Source of the DNA: Euwallacea fornicatus
Taxonomy: Eukaryota > Arthropoda > Insecta > Coleoptera > Curculionidae
Assembly: GCF_040115645.1 (NCBI RefSeq)
Contig: NC_089546.1
Location: 3,197,001-3,261,000 of the forward strand
Reading direction: 5' to 3'
Length of the DNA stretch: 64,000 nt
Shown in pieces: positions 36,346-48,884 of the stretch; within the stretch, counting starts at the first letter, position 1, and each line of letters opens with the position of its first letter. Both the position numbers and the translations under genes were made by a program. The notes beneath the pieces were generated by a model. It made no database searches. It had not been told where the DNA came from and saw only the letters and a program-made list of their open reading frames with translations.

Positions 36346-38766
36346 TTAGAATGAAAAATTGCTGAAAAATTGAATTTTAAGATTTTCAGGGAAATATTAA
36401 TTGCGTTAAATCATCCTTAGACTACTCAGGTGAGTTGTGACCTTTGGAAATGCTTTTTACAATTTTCAAGTAACTTGATTCGATTTGAACAGAAAGTTCC
36501 AATAATTTGAAAGTAATTCGAATGAACATAACTTGAATCAGCATAATTTAGAGAGTTTTCAAGTTTACATAAATTTTAATGAGATCCTAGTTTTATTAAT
36601 AACAATAACTCGAACCAATATAAATTACTTTGGCCCGATAAATTCTTCAATCAGTTTGCAGTTCAGATCAGTTTCAACAAAGTTTTTCTAAATTTTAAAT
36701 AAACTCGTCCAATCTGAATAGGGAGTTTTGAAATTTTGCTAGTAATTAGGTGTTTTGATCCACATGTGTAAAGGACATAATTATTTGTACATGTTTTAAC
36801 CGTTTTCGTCTATGCACGTACTAGAAATCTTTGATTTGTTGGTCCGAACTAAAACTGTGAAACTTTTATATCGATTTTTGGAATTTTTGGTATTTTGTCG
36901 TTCGAGTTAATGAACCAGATTTGTTTTCTTCACTTTTTCAAGTTCTAAAATCATAAAATTTGAAATATGTATTATTATTTCATTTTTACACGAGTAAATT
37001 TTCGATTTTTTAATCACGAAGTAAAATGAGAGAATTTCAAACTTCGCCTCCTTTTAACCTTCATTTGCAAATCGACATTTTGGCTTTGCCTCCACTAAAC
37101 GGAATACGTGATGAGAATCAGGAGTGGTAACAAATAATTAAACGAAACCAGCAAATACTAGTTCACAAAACCATGTCAATACGTATTTTTCGTTCTATCA
37201 GAACGTGTTTTTCACTTAAATAATTGCTTTTCATTTTTAACACTACTGGGTCATTATATTACCAAAATTACAACTATGAAATTTTATCAGTTTTTTGCGG
37301 AACAATCTGGATGCTTAAACAAAGCCATGGAATCGCCCTCAGTCAATCGGTGAAAGCAAATATCAACTTAAATACTCTTCGTTATGTAACGAGTAGTAAC
37401 ATGTCACATTCACGTAGTGCTCACGTCATTTACTCAGCAAATTTAGTGTTTATATCAGTAAATTTACTAACAACGATAACAGCCTTACTATGCTTTTTGC
37501 CTCTATTTGCTAAATGCTTGACTGAAAACCTATCACCGTACTGCTGAAACGAACCCAAAAGCATGTAAAGCATAAATGCTAGTGAAGCAGAAATACACAT
37601 TATCTAAAACAAATTTCAATTATTTACAAAATGCTTTATCACAAAAATGAAAAGTCAAAATACAATTAAAACAACCTGAATCTGCTTATCTTCCTATACC
37701 GAAATGCACCTCTTGGAATGATGTATCGGTCTTTTGTTCGCACCTTATGAATATGCAGCACCCCATTCGCTAACTGAGAGGGATGAATGAGCCAGGGAGA
37801 TAAGGCCCTTTAAGCCGCTGAATATGTTCTGGCAAATTTCGAATTTGCCACGTTAAATTATAAAGAAAGGGATAAAAAGGTTCGTGTTTTGAGCGTGAGC
37901 TTCTGAATAGAGTGTGACTTATTAGTGGTGGCTGAAGGAGATCGATGGGTCTTAATTTTGAAAAGCTGCAAAAGCTGGTGCATTTTATAACATATTTAGA
38001 TGTAATATACAGGACCTCCCGAATTGCAACATCGAAATTTTAATCATGTATTATATTTTTCTTCCCAAAGTGATTCTAGTTTGCTTGGTGGTCTAAAAGT
38101 AATGAGGAATTTCTGAAATAAATCTCCCGAAAACATGTATATTTTTGTATCTAAAGAAAAATGGGTTTTAAGAACTTCACTATAGGCAAGCCAATGATGT
38201 ATGTAGTGATTCATTTAGACGCACTTAATCTAAAATATAAAAAAAAAAACTGCATACTACTTGTATTTTTAATCATCATTTGCATATTATAAAGATAAAC
38301 GTGCTAAAACGATCTGAGAATAATAAACATCGATAGTTAATTTATATGGCTTTATGTTCGATCAACCTAAACTTTCAAAACGAATTATTGCCTTTTTTCC
38401 AGTAATGAATTTTCGAAAGAAATATGTCAAAAACGAGCCTTGGCATAGAAAATTGATTCGGCTTCATCCTTCACCGACTTTTTGAATGCAATTCATTTAT
38501 GACTTGATTCTATAACTATATTTTACTACAAAATACTACTCTATGACTATATTCTATAACATAGCAATATTCCATAATAACAAGCTACATTTCATAACAA
38601 AGCAAATTAGAGGCTCTGCCAGTAACCGAATAGTCATAACTCCACAACTGATTTCAATAGGTTGTCGTCGATGGTATGAATTTTTTCATATAGGGCAGCA
38701 ACACGAAGATCCCACAAGTTTCAGGACTATTACCAACACCATATCACCAACACTATTTAGTTGTTA
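36346..38766. other. intergenic, no recognised gene
   Basis: AT-rich. The part from 36450 to 36730 has recurring AACTTGAATCA/AACTCGAACCA-like words, suggesting an old degenerate repeat. An open frame at 37224-37547 (107 codons) has no recognisable family. Confidence 0.4.
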
Positions 38767-38768
38767 TA

Positions 38769-39999
38769 AGGGTAGTTCCAGAAGTACCCGACCTAATACT
38801 TAAGGAAAAGCAAATTGGAAAATAATACATTATTTATCAATATAAACTCCATTGCAGTTGACACACTTTTACCAGCGATGTTCTATGACTTCTATTTCTA
38901 TTTATCTTCTATTTCTCTAGCTTGTTTATAATGCGAAACTACGAATGTGTCAAAATAGGTATCGACTTTGGACTCCACGTCTTCATTATTCGCAAATCTC
39001 CTTTCATCGAGTCCATTTTTTAAGTTCGGAAATAGAAAACAATTTGAGGGGGTTAAATCTGGTGATTGGGATGGTTGAGGAAAAGGTTCGAATTCAAGTT
39101 GATTGATTTTGTCTATCGCGATGACCGAAGTGTGAGCTAGTGCGTTGCCTTGATCAAATAAGACTTTCTTTTTCGCCACGTGCGGTTGCTTTTTCTTAAA
39201 TCCTTCCTACAAACGTTGATATAAATTTGTAAAATATTCTCCGTTTATTGTTTTTCCTTTAGGGAGATAATCAGTAAAAATTATCCCACGTCCATCCCAA
39301 CAAATTAACACCACCACATTTTTTCCAAATGGAACAGTTTTCACTTTCTTTGGAGCCGATTTTTTCCTTTAAGCCCATCATCTGTTTCATCTGCTCTTTC
39401 GTCTCACACGTGAAATGATGGACCCATGTTTCATTCATGGTTATGAATCAACCCAAAAACTCGGCTTTATTGCTACAAAACTTTGCGCATCGCTCACTTG
39501 TAAAGTCCTCCCGGCGCTGTTTTTTGTTCGATTGTGCGTAATCGCGGCACCCATCTTGGGCACAGCTTTCTCATATTCAATTGTTCGGTCAAAATGCGAT
39601 GTACCGATAGTTTTTGAAATGTTTATAATGCCTGTTATCTAGAGCAATTTTAACCGACGATCTTCCAGTACAGTTTTGCGGATTTTCAGCACAATATCTG
39701 GAGTGGTCAAATCTGGAGTGTCGTTGGACCGACCACTGCGGAGTTAATCTCGTTTGTCTTGTTCGTCTTCGATTCAATTGAAAGTAATGAATCAAGTATA
39801 GATGATCAATATTTTCGATGTTCACAAAAACTCTAAGAGCGTTCACTAAGAACGGCTCCAAAACAAATAGAAATCAATGTAGCACCCTCAGGCTTTATAC
39901 ATAAGCTTTTGTAAGGTTAGGTTTTTGTATCGTAAGCAAATTTTTAACAAAAAAAACGCCATTTACGAGTCAGGTCGGGTACTTCCATGACTATCCTCG
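38769..39999 (-). mobile_element. mariner transposon family B, copy 1 (dead)
   Basis: Inverted ends (GGGTAGTTCCAGAAGTACCC at the left; CAGGTCGGGTACTTCC...CTATCCTCG at the right) with TA at 38767-38768 and 40000-40001. The minus strand encodes mariner transposase in pieces. The C-terminal piece is 38898-39179: KKVLFDQGNALAHTSV, SPDLTPSNCFLFPNLK. The second catalytic Asp (HQDNA) reads Gly and the third (APSD) reads Asn, so it is inactive. The N-terminal part near 39590-39780 is frameshifted. Confidence 0.9.
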
Positions 40000-40001
40000 T
40001 A

Positions 40002-43000
40002 TCTCAACGAGTTTCGGAAGGATATTACACCACATGTAACTCTTTCATTTTCTATGCAAATGACACTAATATCGTTATAACTAGTAGGAGAACAGTGATA
40101 CAAATTAGATCGAAATGGTATTCATCCTGTTGGCCGACATGGAGCTGAGCATTGGTGCCTCGGTGACGAAATTAGATTCAATGCTTCCAAGTCGGTTGAA
40201 TTGGAAATCACATGGAACACCACCTGAGACTATAGTCTATTAATTAACGGTGATAACAAAGCAAATAGTAAATTTTGAAAATAAATCTGCATAAGAATAT
40301 GTCTTCGGGCAGGCAAATTAGTTTTTTTAAATATTCTAGTGCACAGTTCTAAGAAAAAGTAACTAGTTAAAATGCCGAAAAGTACTAACCAATTCAAATT
40401 TCGAAGAATACATGAATTAACATCACAAAAAAGATAAGGATGGGTAAAGGTACTCGGACCACCGACAAAGCATTTCTTCTTCTCAAACATAAAAATATTC
40501 AGATAGAACAACGTACCCTTTCTTTGGTAAATGAAGCCTATAAATAGTCATTTATACATCTTAACTTTTCCCGGAACAATAAATAAATAAATTTACAGCT
40601 TTCGACCAGTTTATTCCAGTAATGATCTATTTGTTGAATATTGAATTTTTTTACCTGGTAAGTTGCCCATTTACAATTCGAGGTACTTTATATAATTTAT
40701 GGGAACATTAATATACAAAACTTTTTATTATCCGATCGATGAGTAAAGTCCTTGTGAAGGTTTGCTATCAATAACACAACAACAGAATTGGTCTTCATTC
40801 GTATCTTTCGGGTCCCAAAATGGGTACCTGAAATATTTGGGTAGTTCAATGAGTCATCACTCATCATCAGCACAACGTTCTGACGCACTAGCATAATTTT
40901 TACGAAATTTCAGTTACTTTCCATAAAGACATAAGGGCAACACTTTATAACTGCTGTCTGTCTCTAGTTTCTGCGTTGAACATAACTGTCGACACATGAG
41001 ACGTATTTTTGCTATCAACAATTTTAATGTATGATGAAGGAAATACAGATTAAAATGATTGCTAAGGCGATGATACTAATTTGATACGATCAATCACTGA
41101 AAATACCAATGAACAACGAAATGTACTATTAATTACGGCATCACCGAATTTCGTGGATCAATATTACACACGGATACAGATTCGAATCTGGGATCTATTT
41201 TCCATTAATCATTTATTACTGGGCGCAAGATTTGGGATTAGCCATTGATATAATCTTTGTTAGGAATTGATTAATGCCAACGTGTGTTTTGTATACTCTC
41301 TAATCTTCCGTGTTTAATAGCGCAATAGTATGAGCAAATACCCAGAAACATAATTTGTTTTCCAACTGTCCTTAAAGTACAGCACTGTTTATCCTAGGAC
41401 ACGCACATAAAGTGTTATTTGGTATAGTTGTCATAAGGTGTAGGGATAAAAGTAGTCGAGGCGTCTTGGTAGTATAATGATCAACCCACTGTGATATTGC
41501 AGGGGCGACTCGTGTGTTAATTCCATAATATTACCTATTTTCCTGTAATAATATCATTCAGAGGCTTTTATGACACACCTATGTGGAGGATTCATGCTAA
41601 TGATCACCTCTAGGAGCCAACTTTAAGTTTCCAATAAGATATTTAAAAAACTGATTGTAATGATGGCATCGATAGTAGGCATCAATCATTTAAGTGCATT
41701 AGTAATTCGCTTTAAAAAAAGTTACTCTTGGGGAAAAGTATTTATTGGGCTTTGCTCTTAGTAAAAAAAGATTCACTTGTACTCCTGGTTGCATAATCGA
41801 CTAGTTTTGGTTACTGTGGCTTGGCTCGCCACAATTTGTTCAACTTTATTTAATAAATGCCAAGAGATTTCCAGGAATTTCTTTAATTCTTGTATCAACA
41901 ACCGTGCGGTAAGTAGGATTTATACTTCAAGTCGCATTTGCTCTATTGATTTGAGTTCGCCAAGTAATACATTACTGTACGCGATTATATTTTTTCAATT
42001 GGTGTGGCGACCGCATTAATTTCAACAATTTAGCCATTTCACGAAATAGAAGCATTGTCTATATATACGGTGTATAGTACTTGGTTTATTACTAGAGCTA
42101 TTATCCAAACACAACGGAATCGAAAGAGGACACGTTTAATCAACTTTAAGGAATATGCGAAAATCAAATAGCTTGCAATAAAACAAAAAACCTTGCCGGA
42201 AAATCCTCACAAATTAATTGAAATATTGCAAAATCCCCATAAAATTGCTGAAAATCTTTTAAAAATATAAATAAATTTTATGACCTAAAAAAGGAAAATT
42301 TGCGAGTCCTTGCAAAAAAACTTCAAATATGTGGTTAAAATCTCATGAAATGTCACGATATTATGTACAAACCTACAATAAGTTATTACAAAAAAGTGTA
42401 GGTATTTAGACTAACATAAAAGTCTAAAGGAATTTCAGCTCACAGCTTGATAATTTGACACGTTACTTGAAAACCTACTTGACGTCAAGCTACACTTAAA
42501 AAAGGAATTTCAAAACGTCTAGAAATGCCTCGAAAATCTCTCAAAAATTAAAAAAATCTGCATGAAAATGCTGGGATGCTCCTTTAAAACTGTTAAAATT
42601 TTGCCAAAATTGCGCAAAATCTATTTCAAATTTGTTGACGAAATCTTAAAAATTATAGAACATTTGAAATTGTTAGTTGCCCAACACAGAAAGAATCGCA
42701 TATAATCAACAATCTCTGGAAATCGTAAACGGTTCTAGAAAATAGATTCAAAATCGTCAGATATGTGCAAAGATTCTCAGAGTCTCCGTAGATTTTTCAA
42801 AAAATTATCTACTTCCAATGAATTACAACCACATGAAGTCTAAAAATTCCCTTGAAAAGTCAAAAGCAATTTTCGAACGTTTCTTATCATGTTTCTTAAA
42901 GGATCCTAAAAATTTATAAAGTTGCGTTTGAATGTTTTGAAGAAATCAATTTTCAAATCAATGTGAACAAAAGTGTTGCAATCTAAGGGGAATATCAACA

Positions 43001-44740
43001 CTAGAAACTTTCGACAAATTTACAAAAAGGCATATTTAGAGAGGTATATTTAGACCCAATTTATACATTTACTTAAGAAGAAACTTTAATCATTAGTAGA
43101 TACTGCCCTGTTTACGTCCAAATCAGTTGACCTTTGGTCATAAAGATTACTTTGTCCCCGGTTGGGGCAAATCTTAAACCAACGTTCCCACAAATTTTCA
43201 ACCAATATAATCTTGTTGTTGGGTGCAACCTTCTGTAGTGGTGTATGAACCTGTCCTAATGTGTTTATGGCCGGCAATTATTAAGCAATTTAAAAATAAG
43301 TTATAATAGAGACAGATCTAAGAAATCTAGAAGAGAAACGTATTCACTGTGATAATACTAATGGCAGTGACTCATTTCAGAATGTATTGGCAAGATTTTA
43401 CAATGGGATATAAGCGACACATTTAAAATAAGTATGATGGAGTAGTAAAGAAAAAATTGGAACTCGAATTACACTCCGATTAAAGTTATTTAATTAACAA
43501 ATGTATTAATGAGGGCGACCGATAATCGAAACAGTTTATACATAAATAGATTTGACATTATTAATCGCTTAATAACACGAATTAGCTGCAATATTTTTCT
43601 CTCAACTATAGATATTGATTCTGATTCTTGAAGAAAGTGTAATTTTATATCCAAAGTAAATTAAATTATTCGTAATTTTAATTTGAAAGAAAAAAAGTTT
43701 TACATTGACGCGTGAACCCAATCCGTCATTCATGGGAGTATTGCTGAAGGTATATCACCTGTCTATTTCAATTTAAGGCCAGTGACAGTGACAGGAACGT
43801 GGCATAAGCTGAAAGATAGACGACAAAAACTCAATGGTTTATAGCGCATCTCTGTCTATTCAATAAGCGTTAAGCAGGACAACAATACGGTGTTTGTTAG
43901 TTTTTTTGTGAATATTTAACTGTCTATAACAAAATCACGTATCACAGTAAAACGACTGAAGAATTGAGCGTTACAATGGATCATTAATTTTGCAAATTAC
44001 TTAATAATCAGTCGGCAATAATTTTCTTTATAATGTGTAAATTTTAAAATCATTAGTGTCTCAGTCAATTTATTTAAATAAACAACCTATAGTTATCGTT
44101 AAATATCATCATATATAATATGGTAAAATTTTTATTTTATAATCAAGGAGTATATAATATTAAGTTATATCCCCTTGAGTGCCAATGCTGAGTAAAATCT
44201 TTATCGAAGGTAAAGGTTTGACTAAAAGATTAAAGTTCCTCGAAGGGAAAATATTATTGTTAATTAGCTATGTATCACACTCAATGTGAAAAATATTTGC
44301 ATACATACAGACACCTACGCGAGTGGTAGCAACATTTTATTAGACACTCTAAACGGTTTTGCCGATTGCCGTCGCTGTGTTGGTATAACTTCGAATAAAG
44401 CCAAATATTGATGTTTGTCAAATACTCCTTGATATGTGTACTGGCTTAATAAATAAGTTCATTAGCTATTAACTCAAATATAAATATAATTTGCGAAGAT
44501 TAAAGCGAATTTTCGCTTCGTTTGATTCGAGGCTTTTGATTTTTATGAGGAAGCGCATTTCCTTTTATTGCATTTTAATTATTGCTTTTTCATTTGGTTT
44601 ATTAGGCTGATATTAGACCGAGAGTAAAATCTCAAGATTGATTTGGTCGCACCAGTACATTCCCCTAAGATGATGTCCACCGCCCAGCTTTAAGATAACT
44701 TCGGAGACTCCCTTCAAAAATTGTATAACTGTTCTTCATG
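40002..44740. other. intergenic, no recognised gene
   Basis: No supported exon or transposase. A stretch at about 42150-42960 is strongly A-rich on this strand, with recurring GAAAATC..CAAAAATT words, and looks like an old degenerate tandem repeat. Confidence 0.45.
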
Positions 44741-44741
44741 T

Positions 44742-44880
44742 CGCATGACGCCGTACATACAGTCACGCGCATGTACGAATTTGGCAAACCAAAATTGAAG
44801 TGTCTCGGTATCTCAAGATTCGAAGGAGCAAAGTATTTAACATTCCATTGGCCTCCCTGCTCACCCGATTAAGTCAATGC
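44742..44880 (+). pseudogene. possible Tc1-like transposase relic
   Basis: The plus-strand reading gives SHDAVHTVTRMYEF and, about 30 residues on, FHWPPCSPD. This parallels the Q(D)NARPHTA...WPARSPD spacing of Tc1 transposases. Only these blocks can be read. Confidence 0.28.
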
Positions 44881-45831
44881 GGGTTATAAATGAAATAACT
44901 GATATAAAACCGCTCCTCCGGCTACTTCTTCATAGTATTATGTTGTTGTACTGGTTATTGCTAGTCTTAATCTTGCGTAAGTCTGATGATGCAGGAGAGT
45001 AAGCAAAACGTCAAATCTGATCTGCAATAGATTGCTTCCCAATTTCGGCCTAACCAAGGAAACATATTATTTTCCCATGTAACGTCATTTTACATTGGCA
45101 CCATAATATATTGATTTGCCATTCTCCATTTCATCTAAAACAACCTTTAACACCATCATCATCATAATGTCAGCACTCCTCATTATTACCTTCGTCGTTT
45201 TAAAAAACATTAAATCATGTCCAAGTTTATTATTTATGAGTGTATTATAAAATTTTGTTGATGATTCCCTTGCTCATTGGGCTTGTGATTATAATGAAAA
45301 AACAACAGTTCTAATAAAGTAGTGTTTAAGTTGCTTCATTTTTTCGTAGAAGTAACTGATTTTATTTAAAACTGCTGCACCTTACGTGGCAATTAAAAAC
45401 AAAATGTAGAAAAAATCATATTCTCAAGTAAGGTGGCGGATACCTGACTTGCAATAAAGTATAAAGCGCATTCTTGTATCTAGACTATTTTACCCGACTT
45501 ATCGGTAAAGTTGTAGGGTGGTAGGTTTCATCTCTCATCGCTGTAAAAGATGTGAATAGCATAGAAAATGGACTTCGAACAGCTGTTTAATTGCCCTTTG
45601 AGCGAGGGGCAACCGTTCAGATGACTAAGAAAGAAGTTAATACCTCTAGGTATATTTATTACGCTGTTAAAAATACCTATCCACAGGTTTGTGATTTATT
45701 ATGCAATATATCAAAAGTTATCGAAATATAGCGATGTGAATAGTTTTACTAATATCAATTTCCATCACAGCTCTTAGCAGCAAAATAAGTGAAGAATCAT
45801 TCAACTTATAGTCGTAGCTAATGTCTAGCAG

Positions 45832-46045
45832 AAATGTTTTGACCGCCTAGGAAGTTGCAGAGCTGTAACTGTAAACCATGGTCATTTCGAACGATTGTCA
45901 AAGTGAACTTTGGCAGAAAGAGATTTATTTTCGTACACTGTATTTGAATACAACCGCAAAGACAAATATCCAAGGGGTTCAAATCTGGCAAGCTTGCTGG
46001 CCACCTTATGGCACTACGTCTCGCGCAATTAAACCTAGGTGCAAT
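45832..46045 (-). pseudogene. DDE transposase C-terminal relic
   Basis: The minus-strand frame contains RRSAIRWPASLPDLNPLDIC followed by LCGCIQ, matching the WPARSPDLNPLDIFLWGCIK block. The remainder is not recognisable and terminal repeats were not found. Confidence 0.55.
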
Positions 46046-46887
46046 TACAACAAAAAACACTTTTAATTCTCGTAGAGGTAATAAAGTGATATTTTGTATT
46101 TGAATATTTCAAAAACTATGAAGGTTAGGTAGCGGCTTAATTTTTTAAGCTTTTGAGCTTGAATTATACCATTCGACGGCTTTTGAAGCCATAGCGCTTT
46201 GTCAAACACTGCACATCGCGTCGTGTTTTGCACTATGTGGAGCCTAGTTTAAAATTCTCATAAACTTATAAAATATGATCTAAGTTGCATGTAGAGTTTC
46301 GAGGTAGATCTAATATCCCTCTCCTATAAAGCTCGCCTTGGAATGCTTTCGAAATATGTCAAAAGGTTATCCGCCGGCCCAACACTTTTATTACATACTA
46401 TAAATCACCGTTAGTAATTTTTTGCTATACATATATTGCACATAAACATATAAACAATAAAACAACAATTATTTTTGTTAAATGAAATATTTATTATAAA
46501 TTGTTTTTAAAACATTTAATATGTACATACAGGATAGAGTCAAAAGGAGAAGAAAGAAAATTTATTAACCGAAGTACGTAGGCAGATGCTTCATTGTCGT
46601 TGTTAATAATCCATTATTAATAACTGAAAATTACATAACCTTTTGGAACAATTTTGATTGATCCTACTGAAGACGCGGTAGATGAGTAGTCATCCTTTTA
46701 AACCCGATTTTCAATACATTACAAACTATAGCATATAGTTGGCATCCAAACTAGCACTTAAATGTTATCTTGACTGATAATAGTATCTTCTCAAATTAAC
46801 GACATTACCTAAGAAATCACTCTGCTTACATTTGAACGATTCCTTGTCAATAATTAGTATAACAAAATTTTTACCTCTCTATAATAG

Positions 46888-46935
46888 TCCGAAACTGTGG
46901 CAATGTCGACAACAGAAGCTGAGCTGCGCCGAGAG
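46888..46935 (+). pseudogene. Copia-type RNase H relic
   Basis: The reading TVAMSTTEAEL matches the VALSSTEAEY block of Ty1/copia polyproteins. The following residues diverge. It lies about 200 bases upstream of the fork head GC-rich promoter. Only this block supports the call. Confidence 0.4.
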
Positions 46936-47109
46936 CAATATCCAAATTGCGGTGTAAAACGTAAAACACGTCGAAATCTAATCACTCTCTTTGAAACTAC
47001 AAGCCGTCTTCATTTAAAACTTGAAGGAAACAAAAACAAAAACTTTCTATACGCTACATTTCCAAGAATCGAAACTCTATAGCTACACATCCTCGAATTA
47101 GAATTTAGA

Positions 47110-47400
47110 GCTGTTAGTTCGCGCGGCGGACGCGAGTGGCGTCACTCGCTAGTAGGCGTGGTCGATTCCCCTCGAAACTCGTCAAGGTTCTCATATCGCT
47201 TCAGCCAATCAGCAGCCTGTCTCGAGCTTGCGTAGCTATGGTGACCGTATCCGCTCATTCACCATTGGTCTGCCTGTTCCTATGGCGACTACCCTCCCCT
47301 CACGACACTCTGTTTGACTACCTAAAGCTCTTGGTACTTCACATCGGCTTGTAGTATCTAAGTAAACAGGCTGCAAGGAGTATTTGTTTTTCCAATCAGT
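47110..47400 (+). promoter_or_regulatory. fkh: fork head promoter region
   Basis: This is a CpG- and GC-rich island in AT-rich DNA directly upstream of the fork head ORF. It contains a CCAAT box at 47205-47209, an inverted one (ATTGG) at 47264-47268 and a GC-box-like GGCGTGG near 47155. No TATA box was seen. An arthropod initiator TCAGT at 47396-47400 would place transcription start at A47398 and give a 188-base leader. The start site is inferred from motif only. Confidence 0.55.
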
Positions 47401-47458
47401 GCAGGTTTGGAATACCTAAAGTGTTAACTTGTTTGTGAAACCGTTCGTGATGTAAACA
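47362..47458 (+). promoter_or_regulatory. two FoxA-type GTAAACA sites
   Basis: GTAAACA at 47362-47368 and at 47452-47458 (as TGTAAACAA) match the forkhead-factor core. One lies just before and one just after the inferred start site of the FoxA gene itself, so autoregulation is possible. Function is inferred. Confidence 0.4.
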
Positions 47459-47577
47459 ATGAAACAAAACCTCCGACGACAAGTTAAGATCGAATTGATT
47501 GTTTCGAACCGTAAGTGCGCGTAAAGACCTTTCGCGTGTGATGTTTGATGATCTTTTTTGCTAGTGCAATTTTATAA
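47459..47577 (+). promoter_or_regulatory. upstream ORFs in the fork head leader
   Basis: Three short frames precede the main start: 47459-47524 (21 codons), 47541-47564 (7 codons) and 47548-47577 (9 codons). There is also an ATG directly followed by TAA at 47450-47455. All end before the main ATG at 47586. A GTAAGT donor-like word at 47511 and a TTTTTTGCTAG acceptor-like word ending at 47564 could form a 54-base intron. Confidence 0.55.
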
Positions 47578-47585
47578 GGAGCAAA

Positions 47586-48884
47586 ATGTTGGCGACACAA
47601 AAGCTTTACCCCGACGTGAGCAGCATGGCCACATCTGCCAACGCCATGAGCCCCATGACGCCCACATATTCTATGAACTCGATGTCTTGCGTCTCGATGG
47701 CGTCCATGAATTGCACCCCGCAGGCTCCTATGTTCGGGTCCAGCATGTTGTCCACAGATATGACCAACAACAATATGGCCATGAACTCTAGGATCCATCA
47801 AAGGCAGCAATTTTTGAACGATTCTCCCCAATTGGGTTACCCCGCCATCGGATCGCCAATATCTCAAACAGCTTCCTGCATGGCCACCCCAATGTCTGGA
47901 ATAACGAATTACCAGTTAAGTAGAAGTGATCTGAGCGGCGGGGATACCTCTCCTAATTCTGCCCTACAGAGAGGGAGGACGGAAAAGCCTTACCGAAGGT
48001 CCTACACCCACGCCAAGCCACCATATTCCTACATATCCCTGATCACTATGGCGATCCAGAATAGCCCCCAGAAGATGCTGACTTTGTCGGAAATTTACCA
48101 GTTTATTATGGATTTGTTCCCGTTTTATCGGCAAAATCAACAGAGGTGGCAGAACTCAATTCGACACTCTCTCTCGTTCAATGACTGTTTTGTAAAAGTG
48201 CCGCGGACCCCGGACAAACCTGGGAAAGGGTCGTTTTGGAGCTTACACCCCGATTCTGGAAATATGTTCGAAAATGGCTGTTATCTTAGAAGGCAAAAAC
48301 GCTTCAAAGACGAGAAAAAGGAAGTGATAAGACAGCAGCACAAAAGTCCGTCGCACCACAGTATGGACAACAGCAACAGCTCGGGCAAGAAAACTCCGAT
48401 GCATAGCAGCGAGGACAAATCTCATCAGCTGGACAAACCCTCTGAAAACAACCTGAGTTCCATGATGAACATTCATCCGAGCAAACTGGATGTGGAACAG
48501 ATGAGTTTGCTGAACGCGAATGACTTGAACATGCATCAGCAGCACCACCACAACATGACCAACGAAGAACTCTCGGCTATGATCAATCGCAACAATCATC
48601 TGGCGCTGAGCGAGCACCAGGCGATGCTGCAGCATCATAACAGTCTCAACCATCACCTCAAGCAGGAACCCACGGGATACACTCCTTCGAATCATCCATT
48701 CTCAATCACACGGCTGCTTCCCACTGAAAGTAAGTCAGATATAAAAATGTACGCTGATATGGGCTACGGCTACAATACTTTAAGTCCTTTACCTAACTCG
48801 ATACACCCACATGCGTCGTTAGGTAACGATTACTATAACAGCTCTTCACTCTATCACACACCAACGGGGGCTACTCCTTTGTGA
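47586..48884 (+). CDS. fkh: fork head / FoxA transcription factor
   Basis: A 432-residue intronless frame. The FoxA subfamily acts in the nucleus as a winged-helix DNA-binding factor, needed for foregut, hindgut and salivary gland fate in insects. The forkhead domain spans residues about 143-241 (AKPPYSYISLITMAIQNS to RRQKRFK), with recognition helix NQQRWQNSIRHSLSFNDCF at 184-202 and basic ends for nuclear import. The N-terminus has the conserved SMNSMSCVSMASM motif (residues 29-41). The C-terminus has FoxA region II (HPFSITRLLP at 370-379) and a terminal DYYNSSSLYH (415-424). A His/Gln/Asn-rich stretch lies at 313-358, and LKQE at 358-361 fits a SUMO site. The start follows an in-frame TAG at 47562-47564, with A at -3. 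Length and lack of introns fit insect fork head. The gene appears intact. Confidence 0.97.
   Translation: MLATQKLYPDVSSMATSANAMSPMTPTYSMNSMSCVSMASMNCTPQAPMFGSSMLSTDMTNNNMAMNSRIHQRQQFLNDSPQLGYPAIGSPISQTASCMATPMSGITNYQLSRSDLSGGDTSPNSALQRGRTEKPYRRSYTHAKPPYSYISLITMAIQNSPQKMLTLSEIYQFIMDLFPFYRQNQQRWQNSIRHSLSFNDCFVKVPRTPDKPGKGSFWSLHPDSGNMFENGCYLRRQKRFKDEKKEVIRQQHKSPSHHSMDNSNSSGKKTPMHSSEDKSHQLDKPSENNLSSMMNIHPSKLDVEQMSLLNANDLNMHQQHHHNMTNEELSAMINRNNHLALSEHQAMLQHHNSLNHHLKQEPTGYTPSNHPFSITRLLPTESKSDIKMYADMGYGYNTLSPLPNSIHPHASLGNDYYNSSSLYHTPTGATPL

Noticed and set aside
37224..37547. 107-codon plus frame with hydrophobic segments
   Set aside because: Composition is that of AT-rich noncoding DNA, and no family or splice context is seen.
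43086..43277. 63-codon minus-strand frame with WERWFKICPNRGQ
   Set aside because: It looks protein-like, but no family is recognised and nothing around it supports a gene.
48243..48695. 150-codon frame on the minus strand
   Set aside because: It is fully antisense to the fork head coding sequence, and its composition mirrors the His/Gln-rich codons of that gene.
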